Below, in pieces: positions 46,026-55,230 of a stretch of 64,000 nt of DNA. The notes below the pieces were generated by a model. It ran no database searches. It was not told where the DNA came from and saw only the letters and a program-made list of their open reading frames with translations. Source of the stretch: Alligator mississippiensis (Eukaryota > Chordata > Crocodylia > Alligatoridae); assembly GCF_030867095.1 (NCBI RefSeq), contig NC_081837.1, positions 17,912,001-17,976,000 on the forward strand. The letters are read 5' to 3'. Made by a program: the position numbers and the translations under genes. Position 1 is the stretch's first letter. Each line of letters starts with the position of its first letter.

Positions 46026-46987
46026 TGTGGCACAATTGCCACCAGCTGTGTCCCTCTCCAGAAATCTGTCTCTGCCAGTGTGAGAGGCTGGTGTTGAATT
46101 CCTCAGGGCGGGGGATCACAAAAGCCTGGTGCCTCCGAAGAGGATTCTCTGGTCGGTGGGGAGGGGGAGGGAAAAAGCCCCTTCAGGGGCCCAGGTGACC
46201 CGTGATGCTTTGTAAGTTGGTTGGCTAGTGGCCAGCACTGGCAGCTTCGATTGGACCGGGCTGCTGAGGTCAGAAAGGTTATTTAAAGGCCCGGTCCAGG
46301 AAGAAGGCAGCCATTAGCCATGCGGTCATCGAGATGCATCTGAAACTGGCAGAGGAGCTTCACCATCTGAAACTGGCTTTCTCCTCAAAGAGTGACCTGC
46401 CTCCAGAGCAAAACTGCAACCAGCTCTGGATGATGCGGGTGAGTAAGCTACTCGAGATCCAACTAGATCCGTAGCTTACAGTAACTCAGATGCGTGATCA
46501 AAAGGCTACCTCAGCCGTGCTGGTTTGCTCTATGGGATTGATCCCTGTGATATTTCCATGACGCTGCTCTACCTTTTACCCTGTTTTCACCCTACCCCCT
46601 GTAATCAATAACGTTCTCCTTTGTGACCGGTGTGGGAGACTTGTTGAGGGGTGGGTCTAAGTTATGCCGAGGTGGCCCCTTAGGTCTGTGGACTAAGGGA
46701 CACTTTCCTATTAAGGCCCTGACTTGGGAAAGTGCCCCAAGTGCCTGTATTGGGTGTAGTGCCAAGTGGACGATCAGGCCTGTGTTTTCCAAGGTGCGCA
46801 GAGCCAGAATTGAGTCCAGAGCCTTGGGTGGGTGGTGGCAGCGGGAAGCCCAGGCTAGCGGGTGTGCTGCAGGGAAGGGGTCGGCCGGACGTGAGGCACC
46901 CCAGGGAGGCACTCGGAGCCTGGAAGGTGGTCGGGCGCAGTGAGGAGGGCGGCTCAAGGCAGGAGCGCCCCCTACTGGCCCGCCACA
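46026..46987 (+). mobile_element. Solo LTR of an endogenous retrovirus inside the tRNA array
   Basis: 962 bp with matching ends TGTGGC ... GCCACA, absent from the equivalent point of units 1 and 3. It is flanked by AGGCC (46,021-46,025) and CGGCC (46,988-46,992), a 5-bp target duplication with one change; units 1 and 3/4 show the uninterrupted site. A TATA-like TATTTAAA at 46,280 gives the + orientation. No internal genes remain. It differs from the LTR at 15,963. It inserted after unit 2 had formed. Confidence 0.82.
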
Positions 46988-47736
46988 CGGCCTGGGGAGC
47001 CTGCGGCTGCCAGGCTCCGGGCCGGCTACATGGCAGGGGCTGGGCTTGATGGCCAGCGGCTGTGGCCTCCTTTGGGAGGGCACTGGCTGGCCTTGTGTGG
47101 CCAGGGCTGGAGGCAATGCAGCCGTGCCAGGCATGCGAGACGAAGCCTAGACGGCTAAGCCGAGCCAAACCCTGCCCAGGTCGGCTGCGGGCGAGACCCG
47201 TTTGGAGTGGGCAGCGAGCGCGTTCCCTGCGCGCTCAGGCCGTGGGACTCGGCAGCTGGTGCATCTCCTTTTTCAGACAGGGGTCCCTGGAGCCGGGCTG
47301 GTGTCAGGCAGGCTGGCGAAGGCAAGACATGTGGAACCTGTGGAGGCCTGACCCAGAGGGCAGGCGTGTGGTCTTGGCGGTGTGTGGGGCCTGCGGGGAA
47401 AGCCGAGTGGGGCGTGTAAGGGGAGAGGCAGGAGGCCCAGGCGCAGCCCTGGGGTGGGGTGGGGTGGGCCGCCCAGCGGGATGTGCAACGTGGCAGGCTC
47501 TGCACCTGGCCTTCCTGGGGCTGGTGCATGTGGCGGGTGGTAGTTGGGCGAGAGCAGCGCCTGGCTGGCAGGTGCTAGTGCCAAAGAGCCCAGGGCTCAC
47601 CGGGAGGCAGGGCAGGGAGCAGAGGGCCGAGCGGGAGGGGACGGTAATCGTGGCAGGAGTGCTGGGTCCCTGGTGGGTGAGCCAGGTGCTTTTGGGTGAG
47701 TGTTACCTGACGCTACAAAAGAAGGGGGCTGCGTTT

Positions 47737-47824
47737 CCTTCGGTAGCTCAGCTGGTAGAGCGGAGGACTGTAGAGGGTTAGGCAAGACATCCTTAGGTGG
47801 TTGGTTCGAGTGCGGCTCGAAGGT
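47737..47824 (+). tRNA. tRNA-Tyr (GTA) with 15-nt intron, copy 3
   Basis: Exon 1 is 47,737-47,773, intron 47,774-47,788 (two changes from copies 1 and 2), exon 2 47,789-47,824. The acceptor stem CCTTCGG/TCGAAGG pairs fully and the D-arm is canonical. G53 is intact but position 61 is G, so the 53:61 pair is again broken, and the B box reads GGTTCGAGTGC. Discriminator T73 instead of A. Confidence 0.82.
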
Positions 47825-47833
47825 GCGTCTCCC

Positions 47834-47837
47834 TTTT
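47834..47837 (+). terminator. Pol III terminator of tRNA-Tyr copy 3
   Basis: TTTT ten bases after the tRNA end. Confidence 0.7.
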
Positions 47838-48094
47838 GGGGCTTGTACAGGAAAGCTCTGCACCTGGGGGTAGCAGGGACAGCTTGTGTGCAAGGTGAGC
47901 ACTGGAGAGTTGTGCAAGGGCACACCAAAAGGGCCTACTGCCTGCCTGGGAGGCGCTGCCCATGGCAAAAAGAACCTGTCTCTGGGAGCGCAAGTGGGTT
48001 AGGCGGCAGGGGTGAGATTGGCCCACGGGTGGCCAGGAAGCAAAGAAGGGGCAGGCTGGAGTAGGCAGCGACAGCCGAAGGAAGGCCTGAGAGC

Positions 48095-48167
48095 TGCTGA
48101 AGCCCAGGATTGATCCAAGGACTTTTAGATCTTCATTCTAAGGCTCTCCCAACTGAGCTACTCCGGC
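48095..48167 (-). tRNA. tRNA-Phe (GAA), copy 3
   Basis: Anticodon GAA in loop ATGAAGA (C32 changed to A). The acceptor stem has a 3:70 C-A mismatch, T54 is A, G57 is A and position 26 is C. Probably degraded. Confidence 0.78.
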
Positions 48168-48790
48168 TGGGAGAAGGGGAGTGGTGGTTCTGGCTGGGCC
48201 TTCCTCCCCAGGCCCTGAGCCCAAAGTGGAAGGCTAGGCTTGTGGCTCTGGGCATCTTGCTTGGCTCCCGGACCTGTGGTTGCTTGGCCAGCGCTCGTGC
48301 TTGACAAGGGAGGCCCAAGAAGTGGCACGGCGTGGGGAGCCTGCGGCTGCCAGGCTCCGGGCCGGCTACATGACAGGGGCTGGGCTTGATGGCCAGCAGC
48401 TGTGGCCTCCTTTGGGAGGGCACTGGCTGGCCTTGTGTGGCCAGGGCTGGAGACAATGCAGCCGTGCCAGGTAGGCGAAACCAAGCCTAGACGGCTAAGC
48501 CCAGCCAAACCCTGCCCAGGTCGGCTGCGGGCGAGACCCATTTGGGGTGGGCAGCGAGCGCGTTCCCTGCGCGCTCAGGCCGTGGGACGCAGCAACTGGT
48601 TCGTCTCCTTCTTCAGACATGCGTCTCTGGAGCCGGGCTGGTGTCAGGCAGGCTGTCGAAGGCAAGGCATGTGGAAACTGTGGAGGCCTGACCCAGAGGG
48701 ACAGGCGTGTGTTCTTGGCAGTGTGTGGGGCCTGCGGGGAAAGCTGAGTGAGGCGTGTAAGGGGAGAGGCAGGAGGCCCAGGCGTATCCC

Positions 48791-48829
48791 TGGGTTGGGG
48801 TGGGGTGGGGTGGGGTGGGGTGGGGTGGG
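48791..48829 (+). repeat. (GGGGT)n run, array unit 4, longest
   Basis: GGGTT then six GGGGT units and a closing GGG. G-quadruplex-capable by pattern. Confidence 0.92.
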
Positions 48830-49095
48830 CCGCCAGTGGGATGTGCGACCTGGCGGGCCCTCACCTGGGCTTCCTGGGGCTGGTGCATGTGGCTGGTGGT
48901 ACTTGGGTGAAAGCAGCGCAAGGCTGGCAGGTGCAAGTGCCAAAGAGCCCAGGGCTCGCCGGGAGGCAGGGCAAGGAGCAGGGGGCCGAGCGGAAGGGGA
49001 CGGTGATCGTAGCAGAAGTGCTGGGTCCCTGGTGGGTGAGCCAGGTGCTTTTGGGCATGTGTTACCTGAAGCTGTAAGAGTGGGTGGATGTTTTG

Positions 49096-49126
49096 CCTTT
49101 GGTAGCTCAGCTGGTAGAGCGGAGGT
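49096..49126 (+). pseudogene. tRNA-Tyr 5' part, truncated copy 4
   Basis: Acceptor 5' strand, full D-arm and the start of the anticodon stem (to GCGGAGG) are present. Sequence then turns into unrelated DNA, so the array ends inside this gene. Confidence 0.85.
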
Positions 49127-50787
49127 ATCTGGTTGCTTTTGCTTTTGCTATGCGGATTGCTGGAGTCTGTGTGTCCTGGACCATGGGATTCCCCAAGGAT
49201 CCAAATTTGGTGGTTGGGGAGTACTGGCAATAAACTGCATGGGACAAGGGGTATTGATCTCAAAGAACAGGAGGTCACAGTGATCGGGTATCAGACCCTT
49301 AAGGAAGCTTTCTCCTTTGGAACAATGGATGTCTGTTTCCCTCAAAAAAACCAGTGGTAGAAAAAGAGAAAACTCTCATAGGCTCCTTCCCAGTGGGCAA
49401 GCTAGCATACTTGTATCCTCTCTTAAGGAGCAACTGTGGCCCTTGGCTCAATCTTCTCCCAAAAAATTAAGCTGCCGGAGAACTAACAGGGATTATGTGG
49501 AGAAGGAAGGGAACAAGCTGAGGGAGGAGATAAAAAAAAATAGGCTGTCAGTGAGCTTTTGTTGGGTCTGATCAAGCCAGCAGGGCCAGATCAATTTAAT
49601 CTCAGGACCCTGCAGGAATGGGCAGAGGAGATCTCGGGTTCCTTGGCAATGATCTTTATGAAGTTGGGGAAGTTTGGTCAGGGACCAGAGGAGTGGAAAA
49701 GAGGCAGTGTAGGTGAGGAATAAGATATGCTAATACTTTCTCCTAGGCCATTATGAATTCTGTCTGTATAATTGTCCTTGCATAGCATCCCAGGGCAAGC
49801 CGGCCCTGCAGTCCTCCAGGCATCCCACAGTGTCCTGTTCCTGCCCCAGCCTCAGCCGCTCTTGTACTTGGGGTGGCCAGTCTAGCATGGGAGGAAGACA
49901 TCTAATACCCCAAGCTAACTAGTCACAGGTGGCTTTCCCCACCTATTTATGGTCTACCCTGACAACTTCCCAGTCATGATGTGCTCACCAACCACACCCT
50001 TGAAATCAGCATTGGACCTGAGTTGTGAAAGTGAGCCACTCCCAGGACATCCATCAGGGACATCAGAAACACAAGCCATGGCCCCACTATCCATGTTTAC
50101 TGTTGTTTCCAAGTGGAGAAACAGCTGGAACCGAAAGGAGGTTTGGGGTGGGGGCGGCGGGGGGGTGCTCTGCGAAGCTGGAAGTGAGTGCTGACTGCTG
50201 AGTGACTGTTCGTTGTTGATTGTTGTGTGATTGCTGCCTGGGCTTGAGTCAGCCCAGGCCTAGAAGGGTATGAAAGGAGACTCCCCAGGTGACCAGGGAG
50301 CTAGTGAACATGGACTGCCAACAGGGGAGCAGTTTGCAGGCCAGTTCATAGGTAGTAGTACGCACCATGTAGGAGTAAATGGGAGCTTGGCAGAGACTTC
50401 AGTTAAGTGTATGAGGAGAGGAGCTACTACGGGGGTGGTGACACAGCCAAGGACCCTGCCCTGCTGCTGCCTCTGGCCCGGAGCTCCTGTGAGGCCTCCA
50501 CCCAGACAGACCCCTTGGATGGGTTGGCAGTGCCCTAGCCCCCTGTCTGTGGGGGTTGCCTGGTAGGACCTCTGAGGCCTGGGGGGTAACATAGGGGGCG
50601 GGGGTCCCCTCACCTGTCCCACATGTGCCTGGATTGAGGCCCTGGAAGGGCAGGTGAGGGAACTTAAGGCAGAGGTGAGCAGGCTGCAGGGGATCAGGGC
50701 TGCAGAGGATGAGATTGATGAATAATTTTATTCTCTGCAGGCAGGACCAAACACCTAACGCAGAGACATCACGGGAGAGTCCCAGGA
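49127..50787. other. Flank right of the tRNA array
   Basis: No gene. 49,565-49,715 (+) keeps a LINE RT block (KPAGPDQFNLRTLQEWAEEI, GPEEWKRGSV), an old CR1/L2-group scrap. The rest is unrecognised; frames near 50.3 kb on both strands look accidental. Confidence 0.5.
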
Positions 50788-51831
50788 CAGCGAATTGGCT
50801 AGAGGGTCGTACCCAGAGAGTCGTAGTGGATGGGCCGGTATCGACCTGGAAAGGTGTGGGCAGTGGGGTCCAGCATGGCTCGGTCCTTGGACCGATACTC
50901 TTCAATGTCTTCATCAGCGACTTGGACGAGGGACTGAAGTGTACTCTGTCCAAGTTTGCAGATGACACAAAACTGTGGGGAGAAGTGGACACACTGGAAG
51001 ACAGGGAACAACTACAAGCAGACCTGGACAGGTTGGACATATGGGCAGAAAACAACAGAATGCAGTTCAACAAGGAGAAATGCAAAGTGCTGCACCTAGG
51101 GAGGAAAAATGTTCAGCATACCTACTGCCTGGGAAATGACCTGCTTGGTGGCATGGAAGCGGAAAGGATCTTGGAGTCCCAGTGGACTCCAACATGAACA
51201 TGAATCGTCAGTGTGACGAAGTTATCAGAAAAGCTAATGGCACTTTATCGTGCATCAGCAGATGCATGACGAACAGAACCAAAGAGGTTATACTTCCCCT
51301 CTATCGGGTGCTGGTCAGACCGCAGTTGGAATACTGCGTACAGTTTTGGGCGCCGCACTTCAAGAGGGATGTGGATAACCTGGAGAGGGTCCAAAGAAGG
51401 GCCACACGTATGGTTAAGGGCTTGCAGGCCAAGCCCTATGAGGAGAGACTAGGGCACCTGGACCTCTTCAGCCTCCGCAAGAGAAGGTTGAGAGGCGACC
51501 TTGTGGCTGCCTATAAGTTCATTATGGGGGCACAGAAGGGAATTGGTGAGGCTTTACTCACCAAGGTGCCCCTGGGGGTTACAAGAAATAAAGACCACAA
51601 GCTAGCAGAGAGCAGAATTAGACTAGACGTTAGGAAAAACTTCTTCACTGAGTGGCCAATGTCTGGAATGGGCTACCAAGGGAGGTGGTGCTCTCCCCTA
51701 CCCTGGGGGTCTTCAAGAGGAGGTTAGATAGGCATCTAGCTGGGGTCATCTAGACCCAGCACTCTTTCCTGCCTATGCAGGGGGTCGGACTTGATGATCT
51801 ATTGAGGTCCCTTCCGACCCTAACATCTATG
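50788..51831 (+). mobile_element. CR1 LINE, 5'-truncated
   Basis: Begins at [21 protein letters not shown] and covers the RT end ([22 protein letters not shown] with FADD intact), VRPQLEYC, RRLRGDLV and the HLAGVI-type end, with its 3' end at about 51,831 (CTAACATCTATGACAG). Two frame shifts, near 51,175 and 51,650. Close to the 4003/32,960 group but without its KSVDD change. Confidence 0.9.
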
Positions 51832-53964
51832 ACAGTTGAATGGAGGATGGTCACCAACAGAGCTAGGCAGCGTGCGGCTGTGACTGCTTCCCCAATGCAA
51901 CTGGGGAACAGAAACAAAGCCCTGGCAGCACTGGAGGATGATGCAGCAGAGGAGCACAGGTGGTCTTCTCATCCATCTATCCTTCCAGGTCAGCAGTCGC
52001 CATCAGCAGTAGGATGCCTGCATCAGGGAAGTCAAGTAGTATGAGGATGTCTCTCTCAACTTCCTGGTTCATGTCATAGTGCAGCCCCCCTATATTATGG
52101 ACATCACCTGCATCATCCACTTTAATGGCACTGGTTCTTGTTTGGCTGTACACAGCTATCCCAACTCACCCCCACACAGACCCAAGAAATGGACCAAGCT
52201 GGAGCTGGTCCAAGTTGAAGACTCCTTGCCTCTCCTGGACATGGACAGCAACCATCCCCAGAAAGTAACATCCCAGATGCCACTAGTCAGCATCCCAGTG
52301 CTGGGAACTGTGCCCAGCAGTGGGAAGCGCTTCCCCCAGCTGGCCTCGGTTCCCCAGCACTGGGTCCCAGGCAGCAGAAGCAGCCTCCTGTGATCCAGCA
52401 GGCAAATTGGGGGCCCACCTGCACCCCCAGAGACTCCTCCCGAGAGTGCAGGCCCCCGATTTGCCTGCTGGATCACAGGATGCTGCTCCTGCTTGTCAGC
52501 AGCTTGAGGTGCAGTTTCCTAGAAACCCCTGCACCTATGTCCTTGAAGCTTGGCAAGCTTCATGCCCTCAGAAGGGGCTACCATCCCTGCAAGTTTCATC
52601 AGAATCAGGCAAGAAATGACAAAGTTATAGGCTGTTTTGTGCTTCCTCATTATAGCCTATGGCGAAATGTCAAAACAGCGAAACCATTGCAAGGAAACAG
52701 AATGGAACAGTCCTTCTGAAATGAAATGAAACTCGAAACAAAACACTGTTCCATAGAAATGGAAGTCGAAGCAGAATGCTGCTGTTTTGCACAGCACTAA
52801 CATGCATCACTACAGACTAACTAAATAAGAGCGGGGTGAGAGAGATCACATACAAGTCTGTTTTTCAATCTTGGCAGTAGGAGCAGACTAGTAGTGGTAG
52901 GAACAGTAAGTTATGGTAACAATGGAACTGATGGGCATTCACTCCTAGTCACTCCCACCCAGCTGACCACCCAGTCAGTGCTTTCTGCCATGATGGGGAA
53001 ACCCTGGGAATTCCCAGACACTGGACCATTATAAATAGGGATTCAGTTTTCTATTTGCCATGGAAAAATCTGGAAAAACACCTGTTTTCTCATTTTGAGG
53101 AGAAACATGTGCATTTTCTTCTTTAAAGGAGCAAAACAGGAAATAGCAGGAGGAATGTGATCAAGCAGGGGGTGCTACATGTATGTGCTCATGCTCACAT
53201 GCACATGGCAGCCAGCCAGCATGGAGAGCAGTTCCCACAGCTCCCCACAGGTAGGTTTGGGTGTGGAAGGATTAATGCCCTTGCCATGAGGGAGGGAGGG
53301 ATTTGGGCAGTCCTGGAGGCGCTGCCCAACCGGGTTGGTTTACATGGGGCCTGGGCCTTGGGGTGTAAATGCAGAGCCCCAGGACCCTGGGCAGGAAGTG
53401 GGACAGAGTTGCAGGTGGCAGCCTGACTCCCTCACCGCTGCACACGCCCCCAAGGGAAGGCATGGGGGGCACATGCTCCCCATATTTTTGCATGGAGTAG
53501 ATATGAGTTGCCTGCTGTGGGCTCAGGGCTGCCCCGCCAGGGGGCCTCCATGGGAGAGAAGGTGGGACCCAGCATGGTGGCAAGGCAGAGTGGGGTAGTG
53601 AGGCTCTGCTTCCACTGGGACTTCTGCACTGCCATAGCAAGGTGCCCCAGTCTGCCCAGCAGCAGTGGGGTGGCAGCATGGAGTTGTGCCCGCCGCTGCT
53701 GTGGGGCAAGCAGGAGGCGTTGGGCTCCAGACGGTAGCACTAAGCCTCCCTACCCAGCCCACTCTACCCTCCCATGCTGGGTCTTCCCCGCTGTACCACA
53801 GAGGCCCCCGGGGGAAGGCAGCAGGGTGGGGCACCAGAATGGCAGGGCTGCTCAGCACCACAAAGTGGGGGGACAGCCACAGCTGGACCCATGTCCGAGT
53901 GAGCAAAGGGGACAGGGTGAGCTCTGATTATTCCATGGTAAAACCCCTCAAACGACCAAAACGC
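51832..53964. other. Gene-free stretch with a long inverted repeat
   Basis: 52.3-52.7 kb carries the inverted repeat (listed) and a CTTCATG..CTCAGAAGGGGCTACC..AAATGACAAAGTTATAGG segment that reads like a dispersed repeat. 53.2-53.9 kb is GC-rich with overlapping frames on both strands and no domain. Confidence 0.5.
52386..52480. repeat. Inverted repeat, 30-bp arms, one mismatch
   Basis: Arms 52,386-52,415 and 52,451-52,480 are reverse complements apart from one position, around a 35-base spacer. Weaker complementarity extends about 15 bp outward on both sides. A foldback element or hairpin precursor is possible. Confidence 0.88.
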
Positions 53965-54572
53965 TGCCTTGCATCCATAGATGCTTCTCAAGCAAATCCT
54001 GGGACGTCATTCTCCCCTTGTACTCAGCCTTTGTGAGGCCGCAGCTGCAGCACTGCGTCCAGTTTTGGGCTTCACAATTCAAAAAGGATGTGGAAAAGCT
54101 TGAGAGAGTCCAGAGAAGAGCCACGCGCATGATCAGAGGTCAGGGAAGCAGACCCTACGATGACAGGCTGAGAGCCATGGGGCTCTTTAGCCTGGAAAAG
54201 CTCAGGCTCAGGGGTGACCTGATGGCCACCTATTAGTTTATCAGGGGTGACCACCAGTATTTGGGGGAACGTTTGTTCACCAGAGCACCCCAAGTGATGA
54301 CAACTAGGTCGAATGGTCATAAACTACTACAAGACCGTTTCAGGCTGGACATAAGGAAGAATTTCTTTACTGTCTGAGCCCCCAAGGTCTGGAACAGCCT
54401 GCCACCAGAGGTGGTTCAAGCACCTACATTGAACACCTTGAAGAGCAAACTGGATGCTTATCTTGCTGGGATCCTATGACCCCAGCTGACTTCCTGCCCT
54501 TTGGGCAGGGGGCTGGACTTGATGATCTTCCAAGGTCCCTTCCAGCCCTAATGTCTATGAAATCTATGAAAT
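53965..54572 (+). mobile_element. CR1 LINE 3' end, separate subfamily
   Basis: VRPQLQHCVQFWASQFKKDVEKLERVQRRATRMI and LRLRGDLMATY then a TAG in place of the usual K, later IRKNFFTV-like and WNSLPPEVV-like blocks, and a 3' UTR ending GTCTATGAAATCTATGAAAT at 54,572. Confidence 0.88.
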
Positions 54573-54739
54573 TCAGTGCCAAAATGTAAAGGTACTTAGA
54601 ATCTATTTCCTTATAGTGGTTGAGGCACTGGTAGGCTTCCAAAGTACTTTAAAATTGTAAAGGGGTGTAGGTTGTAGCGGTGTTGGTCTAAGGACATAGG
54701 CAGACAAGGTTCCTTGGGTGAATTTGATATCTTTTATTA

Positions 54740-54805
54740 GACCAACCCAAATAGTTGGAGAATAGTTATTAAGCAAGCTTTCGGGTTCAAAAACCTTTTG
54801 TCAGG
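54740..54805 (-). ncRNA. Hammerhead-like core remnant in the Penelope-like 3' region
   Basis: On - the order is CTGACAA (54,804-54,798), a short hairpin (GGTTTTTGAACC), then GAAA (54,782-54,779), and GGTC further on (54,743-54,740). Hammerhead ribozymes need CUGANGA, stem II, GAAA, stem III and NUH, and Penelope-like elements are known to carry them. The second A of CTGACAA departs from CUGANGA, and I could not make stems I and III pair well. Confidence 0.2.
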
Positions 54806-54889
54806 CTAAGGAAGTTTCAGCAGTTGGTGTGTGCTCTTCCTTGATGGAATGAAAAGTAAAGAAGCCAGGGGCTGGGTTGGGCAGGGGAG

Positions 54890-55230
54890 TCAGTTGCCAG
54901 GCAGATTATAATGTGTCAAAAATCCAATGTCTATATTTAGTCCATGATCTCTAGTATCCAGGAGGTTGATGAAATGGAGCTCACAGGCTCGTCTCTGGGA
55001 AGTGTTGTGTAAGTTTCCCTTGAGGATCAGGACTGAGAGATTGGAGAGAGAGTGGCCCTCCCGTGAGAAATGTGCCCCCACCGGTAATTGGGTGTTTCTG
55101 TCTTTGATGGATTTCCGGTGTGCGTTCATTCTGGTGCGCAGTTGTTGTTTGGTCTCTCCTACATATCTTCCATCAGGGCATTTGGTGCACTGGATGAGGT
55201 ATATTACATTTCTGGAGGTGCAGCTGTAAG
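54890..55230 (-). pseudogene. GIY-YIG endonuclease domain of the Penelope-like element
   Basis: Open over about 110 codons: VIYLIQCTKCPDGRYVGETK (the GIY-YIG-equivalent Y-I-Q...Y-V-G core with a CxxC), RTRMNAHRKSI, VGAHFSREGH and RRACELHFINLLDT (the glutamate of the family's catalytic set). It nicks target DNA for the element's insertion. Ends with a stop after LPGN. Confidence 0.85.

Larger units (their letters stand above)
43785..49126. repeat. Tandem tRNA-Tyr/tRNA-Phe array, ~1.34-kb unit
   Basis: Unit starts, aligned on GGGGAAAGCYGARTG, are at 43,785, 45,131, 47,395 and 48,736, giving spacings of 1,347, 2,264 (1,297 without the 962-bp LTR and its 5-bp TSD) and 1,341 bp. Each unit has a GGGGT run, a GC-rich spacer, tRNA-Tyr on +, about 270 bp of spacer, tRNA-Phe on -, then about 850 bp of GC-rich spacer. 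The fourth unit is cut inside its tRNA-Tyr at 49,126. Frames up to 293 codons in the spacer occur on both strands and are composition artefacts. Confidence 0.92.

Noticed and set aside
43785-49126. CRISPR-like or satellite array interpretation
   Set aside because: Units are ~1.3 kb with tRNA genes, not short direct repeats with unique spacers, and the context is vertebrate.
48402-49283. 293-codon open frame on +, and similar long frames (47,062-47,781 +; 44,890-45,666 -; 48,613-49,278 -)
   Set aside because: They lie in GC-rich spacer and tRNA sequence of the array, occur on both strands at once, run through tRNA genes, and show no domain. Low stop-codon density explains them.
53272-54036. 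Several 75-145-codon frames on both strands
   Set aside because: GC-rich shadows with no family resemblance.
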